This document shows, one piece after another, positions 9,665-14,875 of a DNA stretch of 14,875 nucleotides (its first letter is position 1; each line of letters starts with the position of its first letter). Under the pieces are notes generated by a model. It made no database searches. It was not told the origin of the DNA and was given only the letters and a program-made list of their open reading frames with translations. The position numbers and the translations under genes were made by a program. This DNA is from Massilia sp. (GTDB taxonomy: Bacteria > Pseudomonadota > Gammaproteobacteria > Burkholderiales > Burkholderiaceae_D), in the NCBI GenBank assembly GCA_003484545.1, contig DNCF01000424.1, positions 1-14,875 on the forward strand. Direction: 5' to 3'.

Positions 9665-9685
9665 GGCGCGCAGCTTACCATGTGT

Positions 9686-9710
9686 AAGAGACAGCATGCG
9701 GAAGAGACAG
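9686..9710. repeat. Nine-base direct repeat upstream of the amidotransferase gene
   Basis: AAGAGACAG occurs at 9686-9694 and again at 9702-9710, a 16-base period, in the 122-base gap before the leftward amidotransferase gene. It may be a regulator site or chance; no matching factor is known to me. Confidence 0.25.
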
Positions 9711-9713
9711 GGA

Positions 9714-9738
9714 CCGCGCCGCCGGATGGTCGGCGCGG
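9714..9738 (-). terminator. Probable terminator of the DUF3567 gene
   Basis: CCGCGCCG (9714-9721) pairs perfectly with CGGCGCGG (9731-9738) across a 9-base loop, 48 bases past the DUF3567 stop. Read leftward it is followed by TCCCTGTCTCTT, a moderately T-rich tail. Confidence 0.5.
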
Positions 9739-9786
9739 CTTTCCTTGATCATGACTTCATGTCGCTCGGTATGCGACGTGGTCCGC

Positions 9787-10044
9787 TTAGTGCAGCACGA
9801 CCGGTTGGCTCATCAGGGTATCGTAGGAGCCCAGGAAATCGTCGATTTCCTCCATGGTCGGCTCGCTGGCGATCAGGTTGTTGACGTCGCGCCGGAACGA
9901 TTGTGCCAGTTTGCCGCCGATGAACGCTTCGCGACGGCCGGCCTTGTCGACGATCTCGTAACCGCCGAAGCGCAGGGCTTCGAGGTCGCGATCGACGCCA
10001 AATTCGACCACGCTGTACTGTTCGCTGTTATAGATCATGTTCAT
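9787..10044 (-). CDS. DUF3567 family protein
   Basis: This 85-residue protein begins MNMIYNSEQYSVVEFG and contains FGGYEIVDKAGRREAFIGG and a C-terminal TMEEIDDFLGSYDTLMSQP. The pattern matches DUF3567, a small conserved family of betaproteobacteria with no known function. It has no signal peptide or membrane segment, so it is probably cytoplasmic. ATG at 10044 has a strong Shine-Dalgarno (AAGGAG, 6 bases upstream). It is flanked by two GC-rich hairpins (9714-9738 downstream, 10076-10101 upstream), so it is probably an independent unit, although the 98-base gap to the upstream gene also permits read-through from the ntrYX operon. I see no clear promoter in that gap. Confidence 0.85.
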   Translation of the reverse strand: MNMIYNSEQYSVVEFGVDRDLEALRFGGYEIVDKAGRREAFIGGKLAQSFRRDVNNLIASEPTMEEIDDFLGSYDTLMSQPVVLH

Positions 10045-10075
10045 GATGACTCCTTCTCTCGATCAGAGTGTTGGA

Positions 10076-10101
10076 CCAGCCGCGCGGCGGCGGGCGGCTG
10101 G
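10076..10101. terminator. GC-rich hairpin after the last gene of the ntrYX run
   Basis: CCAGCCGC (10076-10083) pairs perfectly with GCGGCTGG (10094-10101) across a 10-base GCG-rich loop. It lies 42 bases past the stop of the CobW-like gene. The leftward tail (TCCAACACTC) lacks a T tract, so it may only attenuate. Confidence 0.35.
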
Positions 10102-10142
10102 CTTTCGACTTCAGTGAAGAGGTGGGGCTGCGCGAACCGATT

Positions 10143-10526
10143 TCAAGAGTGCCGGTCCGGCGTCAGTTTCAACAGCTGATCGTATGGTGCGCTGCTTAAC
10201 CATGATCGCAACTGACCCAGGTGCTCGTCGCTGGCCACGCCGACGAAGAGACGCGTCGGACGTTGGCGCAAGAGACGATTCAATGTAACACGCATCACCA
10301 GATTGCCGGCGCAGCATAGGCAACCCGGAGCAATGCGGGCGATCAAGAGCGAGTCGGAAGCTTCGAGAACGGGGCTGCCGTCGGGCAGGCCCTCGAGGAT
10401 GACGGCGGATGCACCAATTTGGTGCAGAGTTGACTCGGCCAGGGCGGCGGCGATCGCCGCCTCGCGCCGGCTGGCGCTGGCACCGGTGACGAGGGTGACG
10501 GGGATGGGGGCGTCGGGCCCCTTCAT
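10143..10526 (-). CDS. Short CobW-like protein with CxCC motif and no Walker A
   Basis: This 127-residue protein starts PIPVTLVTGASASRREAAI (7-25), where CobW/COG0523 GTPases have a strand followed by the GxxGxGKT P-loop. Here the glycines and lysine are gone. It keeps RIAPGCLCCAGNL (64-76), the conserved CxCC metal-binding motif (Cys69, Cys71, Cys72), and a following helix and strand (LNRLLRQRPTRLFVGVA). It ends at SSAPYDQLLKL, far shorter than full CobW proteins (300 or more residues). Read plainly it is a truncated CobW-fold protein that probably cannot bind GTP but could bind zinc or another metal. Its ATG overlaps the regulator stop (ATGA, 10523-10526), so translation is coupled to the two-component system. 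Function is unknown; the family call is moderate. Confidence 0.65.
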   Translation of the reverse strand: MKGPDAPIPVTLVTGASASRREAAIAAALAESTLHQIGASAVILEGLPDGSPVLEASDSLLIARIAPGCLCCAGNLVMRVTLNRLLRQRPTRLFVGVASDEHLGQLRSWLSSAPYDQLLKLTPDRHS

Positions 10527-11245
10527 CCCCCGCGCTTGCCGAGCTTGCCCGGCTCGACGCCAAGCTGCTTGAGCTTGCGGTACAGGTGGGTGCGTTCCAG
10601 GCCGGTCTTCTCGGCCACGCGCGTCATGCTGCCGCCTTCGCGCCCCAGGTGGTGCTCGAAGTACATGCGCTCGAAGGCGTCGCGCGCCTCGCGCAGCGGC
10701 AGGTCGAAGGACAGCGTGTAGCCCTGGGTTTCGCCATGGCCGACCACGCCCACGCGCGCGCCGTTGAGCGGCGCCGGCATCGGCGGCGGTGCGTACATCG
10801 GCGCGCTGGCCGGCATGCTTTCCACGATCGGCGGCGGCATGACCGGGCGCGGCGGCGGGCTCGGTGCGCGCGCCACTTCCTGGGCGCGGGTCAGGCCCTG
10901 CTGCACGGCCTTCAGCAGCTTCTGCAGGGCGATCGGCTTTTCGAGGAAGTTCAGGGCGCCGATGCGGGTGGCCTCGACCGCCGTGTCGATGGTTGCGTGG
11001 CCGGACATCATGATGACCGGCATGGTCAGCAAGCCGTCGCGCTGCCACTCCTTGAGCAGGGTGACGCCGTCGGTGTCCGGCATCCAGATATCGAGCAGGA
11101 CCAGGTCGGGTGCACCGGCCGCGCGCGCTTCGCGCGCCTGCTGCGCGTTTTCCGCCAGCGTGATTGCGTGGCCTTCGTCTCCCAGGATTTCCGAGAGCAG
11201 CTCGCGGATGCCCATTTCATCATCAACTACGAGTATGTTCGCCAT
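10523..11245 (-). CDS. NtrX-like response regulator lacking the AAA+ domain
   Basis: This 240-residue protein has a receiver domain (1-120) with acidic residues Asp8 and Asp9, phospho-acceptor Asp52 in LLDIWMPDTDG, Ser81 and Lys103 in the FLEKP motif. A proline-rich linker (about 128-160, PSPPPRPVMPPPI) follows. The C-terminus (about 183-231) is a Fis-type helix-turn-helix (VAEKTGLERTHLYRKLKQLGV). The N-terminus resembles NtrX (ILVVDDEMGIRELLSEIL), but the sigma-54-interacting AAA+ ATPase is absent, so it cannot activate sigma-54 polymerase in the usual way. ATG at 11245 follows AGGAAGG. Its partner is the NtrY-like kinase upstream. The 173-base gap between them is filled by structured repeat copy 2. 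Confidence 0.88.
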   Translation of the reverse strand: MANILVVDDEMGIRELLSEILGDEGHAITLAENAQQAREARAAGAPDLVLLDIWMPDTDGVTLLKEWQRDGLLTMPVIMMSGHATIDTAVEATRIGALNFLEKPIALQKLLKAVQQGLTRAQEVARAPSPPPRPVMPPPIVESMPASAPMYAPPPMPAPLNGARVGVVGHGETQGYTLSFDLPLREARDAFERMYFEHHLGREGGSMTRVAEKTGLERTHLYRKLKQLGVEPGKLGKRGG

Positions 11246-11272
11246 CTTTTCGCCTTCCTGTCTCCACCCGTT

Positions 11273-11388
11273 GAGCGTGTGAAAAAATCGCCATGGCTTC
11301 GTTGCATCGTCTCGCCGTACGCTCGTACTGTCTTCGACGATACGTCGGGCGGCCGCATCCCTTGCCCTGACGATTTTTTCGCACGCTC
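11273..11388 (-). repeat. Structured repeat copy 2, between ntrY-like and ntrX-like genes
   Basis: The outer arms 11273-11290 and 11371-11388 are complementary over 17 of 18 bases (GAGCGTG ... AAAAAATCG), with the remaining pair a T-G. The inner helix joins GCATCGTC (11304-11311) and GACGATAC (11336-11343). The tip joins GTAC (11317-11320) and GTAC (11325-11328) with a 4-base loop. Aligned to copy 1 it runs on the minus strand, that is, in the sense of the ntrYX transcript. It occupies most of 11246-11418, with ntrY ending 30 bases before it and ntrX starting 27 bases after it. Outer arms differ from copy 1 while pairing is kept. Confidence 0.75.
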
Positions 11389-11418
11389 GTTGCCAGTCGT
11401 GATTTTCCAGCCGTGATT

Positions 11419-13707
11419 TTATGCCCGATTGTCGCTTTCGGCCAAGTTCGCCTCTTGTGCTAACTTTAACAGCAAAATGAATACCGACGCGCCAGTTCCG
11501 TCCGGACGGTTCTGGATATCGATCCGTCCGCCGTGTTCGTCGACGATCTTCTTCACCATCGGCAGGCCCAGGCCGGTGCCGCGCGCCTTCGAGGTGACGT
11601 AGGGCTCGAAGGCGCGCGCCAGGATCTTCGGCGCGAATCCCGGGCCGTTGTCCATGATCGCCAGGCGCACCGCGAGGCCGGCCGCGCCGTCGGCGCCGGT
11701 GTAGTGGATGATCTCGGTGGCGACGTCGATGCGCGGCGGCGGCGCGTCCGGCCCGCGGTCGACCAGGGCGTCCTGGGCATTCTGCAGCAGGTTGTGGATC
11801 ACCTGGCGCAGCTGGGTCGGGTCGCCCATCACGCGCGGCAGCTGCGGCGCCAGCGCGGCATGGATGATGTCGGACGCGTCCTCGGCCAGGTAGAGGCTGA
11901 GGATTTCCTCGATCAGCGCGTTCAGGTCGAGCGGCTCGAGCACCGCCGGCGGCGTGCGCGCATAGTCGCGGAAGTCGTCGACCATGCGCTTCATCGCGTC
12001 GACCTGGTTGACGATGGTGGACGTCGCGCGCGCCAGCAGCGCCGCGTCGCCTGGTTCGAGCTTGTCCTCCAGCTTCATCTGCAGGCGTTCGGCCGAGAGC
12101 TGGATCGGCGTCAGCGGATTCTTGATCTCGTGCGCCAGGCGCCGCGCCACCTCGCCCCAAGCCACCGAGCGCTGGGCCGAGATCACGTCGGAAATGTCGT
12201 CGAACACCACGATGAAGCCGCTGCCCGCGCCCACCGGCAGGCGCGAGCCGCGCGCCAGCAGGGTCGTGTCGTGGTCTTCGCCAGGGCGCGGGATCTCGAT
12301 CTGCTGCTGCCAGTGGGTGCGCTGGCGCGTGCTGCCGGCGGCCGACTGCGCGCTCTGCGCCGAGAAGGCGCGCGTGACCGCAGTGGCAAAGGTTGCCAGT
12401 CCCTCGATCCGGTTCAGCGGACCGGTCAGGTGGCAGTGCTCCATCTGCAGGATGCGGCAGGCGGCGTCGTTCGAGTTGACGACCGTGCCTTCGGCGTCGA
12501 GCACCAGCACGCCGGCCGACATGTTGGCCAGCACCGATTCCAGGTGGGCCTTGGCGCTTTGCAGCGCGGCGCGGTTGCGCTCGACCGCGCTCCTGGCTTC
12601 GAACAGCTGGCCGGTCATGGCGTTGAAGGACTGGGTCAGGGTGCCCAGCTCGTCGTCGGTCTCGACGATCGGGCGCGGCGACAGGTCGCCCTCGGCCACC
12701 GCCTGCGTGCCTTCGGCCAGCACCAGCAGCGGCTGGGCCAGGTTCCCCGCGATCAGCACCGCGCTGCCGATGGCGCCGAAGATCGCCAGCAGCAAGGTGA
12801 GCGTGAGCGTGTTGATGTACATCTGGCGCAAGCCTTCGCGCGCCACCGAACGCTGGCGGTATTCGCTGAAGGCGCTCCGGAGCACCTCGGCGTTCGTGGC
12901 CAAGTTGACCGGCACCGCCTGCATCATCTGCAGGTAGCGCGGCGCGGCGCCGGGCGGCTCGGGCACCGCCAGCACCACGCGCAGGCGCAGGCCGGTGGCG
13001 GCGTCGAGCGCGTTCGGCTCCTCGCCGCCTTCGTCGCGGAAATCGAGTTCGATGCCGCCCTCGGGCCGCGCGTAACCACCCGGCATGGCGGCCTGGCGCA
13101 GCATCTGCGGCGTGGGCAGGTCGGGCGTGAGGTCGGCGCGCCGGTCGGCGCTGGCGCTGGCGACCAGCCTGCCGTCGGCATCGATCAGCATCGCGCTCTG
13201 CATGCCGTTGCTGTCGGTGATGGTCTGCGACAGCACCAGCTGGGCGCCGATGTCAGGCTGGCCGGACAGCGTGGCGGCCACGGTCTGGGCGTTGGCGACC
13301 AGCCCGGCTTGCGCTTCGTCGAGGGCGGCGCGGCCCAGGTTCAGGCCGGACGAGAGCGCGGCTTCGATCTTGACGTCGAACCAGGATTCGATCGAGTGCG
13401 AGACGAACTGCACCGACACCATGAAGATGATCAGGCCCGGCAGGATGCCGATGCCGGCGAACAGCAGCACCAGCCGCGCCATCAGGCGCGAGCCGAAGCG
13501 CTTGGCCTTATAGCGCGAATACAGGCGGCCGAGCGCCACCACCACCAGGATCAGCAGCAGGAACGCGATGGTGGCGTTCAGGCCCAGCAGCCAGGCGTAG
13601 TAGCGGTCGAAGAAGCCGGAGTTGTTCGAGGCCGAGGCGAGCAGGAACAGCAGGATCGAGACGACCGCCCCGCCGACCACCAGCGCGTAGCGCATGGCCT
13701 GGTTCAC
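11419..13707 (-). CDS. ntrY: NtrY-like membrane sensor histidine kinase
   Basis: This 762-residue kinase has three N-terminal transmembrane helices (about 6-26, 38-62, 76-99), a periplasmic region (about 100-298), and a fourth helix (about 299-321). These are followed by a HAMP domain (about 322-375) and a PAS domain (about 385-500). The HisKA domain has phospho-acceptor His526 in RRLAHEIKNPLTPIQ. The ATPase domain has Asn643 (HNLLQNAQDA), Asp686 (MDNGPGF) and GTGLGLPMVKK. This is the NtrY layout, associated with nitrogen or redox response. GTG at 13707 is preferred over ATG at 13695 because GGAG sits 6 bases before it. It begins 3 bases after the DUF4390 stop. Its cognate regulator is the ntrX-like gene. 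The signal it senses is not evident. Confidence 0.9.
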   Translation of the reverse strand: MNQAMRYALVVGGAVVSILLFLLASASNNSGFFDRYYAWLLGLNATIAFLLLILVVVALGRLYSRYKAKRFGSRLMARLVLLFAGIGILPGLIIFMVSVQFVSHSIESWFDVKIEAALSSGLNLGRAALDEAQAGLVANAQTVAATLSGQPDIGAQLVLSQTITDSNGMQSAMLIDADGRLVASASADRRADLTPDLPTPQMLRQAAMPGGYARPEGGIELDFRDEGGEEPNALDAATGLRLRVVLAVPEPPGAAPRYLQMMQAVPVNLATNAEVLRSAFSEYRQRSVAREGLRQMYINTLTLTLLLAIFGAIGSAVLIAGNLAQPLLVLAEGTQAVAEGDLSPRPIVETDDELGTLTQSFNAMTGQLFEARSAVERNRAALQSAKAHLESVLANMSAGVLVLDAEGTVVNSNDAACRILQMEHCHLTGPLNRIEGLATFATAVTRAFSAQSAQSAAGSTRQRTHWQQQIEIPRPGEDHDTTLLARGSRLPVGAGSGFIVVFDDISDVISAQRSVAWGEVARRLAHEIKNPLTPIQLSAERLQMKLEDKLEPGDAALLARATSTIVNQVDAMKRMVDDFRDYARTPPAVLEPLDLNALIEEILSLYLAEDASDIIHAALAPQLPRVMGDPTQLRQVIHNLLQNAQDALVDRGPDAPPPRIDVATEIIHYTGADGAAGLAVRLAIMDNGPGFAPKILARAFEPYVTSKARGTGLGLPMVKKIVDEHGGRIDIQNRPDGTGASVFILLLKLAQEANLAESDNRA

Positions 13708-13710
13708 GCC

Positions 13711-14274
13711 TTACTCCGCACGGTAATTGAAGGTCTTCCTGTTCGAGGCGAGACGCCAGTCGGAGTTGGAGAAGGCGCTCACCTGCAAGGGCTTCTGCAG
13801 GTAGTCGCGGTCCATGAACATGCGCAGGCTGACCTCGTAGGTCTCGCCGTGCTTGAGCGCGTTCCTGGGCGCGATCAGCCAGCGTCCCGGACGCCGGATC
13901 TGGAACATCGCCTCGTCCAGGGTCTGGAAGGTCTGCTGCACGCTGCCGACCGCCGCCACGTAGTACTGGCGCAGCAGGACGTCGTAGGAAATGCTCACGG
14001 TACGCCGGGCGAACACGGCGCGGTCGTCGCGCCACCACCAGCGCGGACGCACCAGCTCGATCTCGGTCGTGAAGTACAGCTTGATGCCGTGCTGCAGGGC
14101 GTCCTCGAGGTCGCGACTCAGTTCGAAGGAATAGTTGGCGGCGAGGCGATAGCCGTCATCGGAGGCCTCGATTTTCGCCATCGTGATGTCGATCCCGTCG
14201 GCCGCCTGCGCCGTTGCGCACGCGAAGACCAGCAGCAACTGGCAAGCGAGGAGGCGGAAAAATCGTAAAGTCAC
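13711..14274 (-). CDS. DUF4390 family exported protein
   Basis: Taking GTG at 14274 gives 187 residues starting with a textbook signal peptide (LRFFRLLACQLLLVFACATAQA then ADG), so the mature protein is periplasmic or membrane-tethered outside. It has no second clear transmembrane helix. The rest matches the DUF4390 family: YRLAANYSFELSRDLEDALQHGIKLYFTTEIEL, RPRWWWRDD and a C-terminal LQVSAFSNSDWRLASNRKTF. The family typically sits between rsmB and ntrY in betaproteobacteria, and its function is unknown. The ATG at 14361 in the same frame lies inside rsmB and would bury the signal peptide, so it is rejected. The Shine-Dalgarno is weak. It is 43 bases from rsmB and 3 bases from ntrY, so one transcript is likely; a role in signalling to NtrY is only a guess. 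Confidence 0.85.
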   Translation of the reverse strand: MTLRFFRLLACQLLLVFACATAQAADGIDITMAKIEASDDGYRLAANYSFELSRDLEDALQHGIKLYFTTEIELVRPRWWWRDDRAVFARRTVSISYDVLLRQYYVAAVGSVQQTFQTLDEAMFQIRRPGRWLIAPRNALKHGETYEVSLRMFMDRDYLQKPLQVSAFSNSDWRLASNRKTFNYRAE

Positions 14275-14317
14275 AGGTGGGCCGGAACCTAAATTAATCG
14301 AGCTTGTTATGGATGTC

Positions 14318-14875
14318 TCACGCCCCCTTCTTGTGGAAAAGGGCGTAGAACAGACCGTCATGATCCAGCCCGGCGCCGCTCAATGGAAGCAGCTGGCCCG
14401 GCGCTTCGAGGCGGGTGGCATCAATGTGGCGCGCCGCGAACGCGGCCGCCTGCGCCTCCGATTCCTGGGGCCAGAGCGAACATGTCACAAACAGCAATTT
14501 ACCATCGGGCCGCAGCATCTGCCAAAGATTGTCGAGTATCTGCGCGGAAAGTGTTGTAAGTTGGCGCGTGTCGGTCTTGCGGCGCAGCCAACGGATGTCC
14601 GGATGGCGCCGCACGATGCCCGAGGCGGTGCAGGGCACGTCGGCCAGGATGCGGTCGTATTGACGGCCATCCCACCATTCTGTCGTCTGCGCTTCGGCCG
14701 CGACCAGCGTGGCTTGCAGCCCCAGCCGGCCGAGGTTGTCGCCCACGCGCGCCAGGCGTTGCGGATCGGCGTCGACCGAGGTCAGCTCGACGTCCGCCAG
14801 TTCGAGGATGTGGCCGCTCTTGCCGCCCGGCGCGGCGCAGGCGTCGAGCACGCGCATGCCGTCGGCCAGGTCGAG
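14318..14875 (-). CDS. rsmB: 16S rRNA (cytosine-C5) methyltransferase, C-terminal part
   Basis: The frame enters from the right edge and supplies the last 185 residues of an RsmB-type enzyme, which methylates C967 of 16S rRNA with SAM. The SAM-binding motif DACAAPGGKSGHILE, the motif IV segment ADVPCTASGIVRRHPDIRW and the motif VI segment FVTCSLWPQESEAQ are present. The Cys in TCS is the expected nucleophile and that in PCT the release cysteine. The NusB-like N-terminal RNA-binding domain and the start codon lie outside the window. The TGA stop is at 14318. It is the first visible gene of the leftward run rsmB-DUF4390-ntrY-ntrX. Confidence 0.95.
   Translation of the reverse strand, partial: LDLADGMRVLDACAAPGGKSGHILELADVELTSVDADPQRLARVGDNLGRLGLQATLVAAEAQTTEWWDGRQYDRILADVPCTASGIVRRHPDIRWLRRKTDTRQLTTLSAQILDNLWQMLRPDGKLLFVTCSLWPQESEAQAAAFAARHIDATRLEAPGQLLPLSGAGLDHDGLFYALFHKKGA

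Noticed and set aside
9680..9694. ATGTGTAAGAGACAG resembles the Tn5/Nextera mosaic end
   Set aside because: It lacks two bases (TA) of the mosaic end, adjoins normal upstream sequence of the amidotransferase gene and shows no adapter context; chance is the simpler reading.
10523..12160. 545-codon minus frame joining ntrY sequence, the repeat and the regulator
   Set aside because: The upstream part is an out-of-frame reading of ntrY. The regulator has its own ATG and Shine-Dalgarno at 11245, and the frame crosses the structured repeat.
11533..14268. 911-codon open frame on the plus strand
   Set aside because: Antisense shadow of ntrY and DUF4390, with repetitive QR/AG-rich composition and no recognisable domain.

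Overview
The window looks like the chromosome of a high-GC betaproteobacterium, most likely Burkholderiales/Oxalobacteraceae (Massilia and relatives). This rests on protein content (DUF3567, a LysM protein divergent from def-fmt, an rsmB-DUF4390-ntrY-ntrX run) and GC-rich codon use; no database search was possible. Most genes are housekeeping, and the interest lies in the intergenic DNA.

Layout. 1-469 (-): 5' part of a secreted LysM protein. 470-749: divergent intergenic region. 750-2259 (+): def and fmt, which deformylate and formylate at the two ends of N-formylmethionine metabolism. 2260-2574: a MITE-like element with 15-bp perfect terminal inverted repeats, then an intrinsic terminator facing an orphan BrnA-type antitoxin gene (2575-2802, -). 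2803-3053: divergent brnA/metH control region. 3054-6824 (+): full-length cobalamin-dependent methionine synthase. 6951-7316 (+): a small SPW-family membrane protein whose apparent start codon is ATA behind a perfect Shine-Dalgarno. 7411-8685 (-): a degenerate EAL plus HDOD signalling protein whose stop codon lies inside a repeat related to the 2261-2479 element. 8894-9664 (-): class II glutamine amidotransferase. 9787-10044 (-): DUF3567 protein. 10143-14875 (-): an operon-like run, in transcription order rsmB (partial), DUF4390, ntrY-like kinase, ntrX-like regulator without an AAA+ domain, and a short CobW-like protein with a CxCC motif but no Walker A.

The most notable signal is a ~115-nt element present twice in opposite orientations, 8789-8902 and 11273-11388. 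The copies share about 73 of 80 core positions. Their outer arms differ almost completely, yet each copy's arms are self-complementary over 16-18 bp, and an inner 8-bp helix carries compensatory changes. That pattern is expected of a selected structured RNA or hairpin DNA element. One copy overlaps the end of the glutamine amidotransferase gene; the other separates ntrY from ntrX, where it would be co-transcribed with the two-component system.
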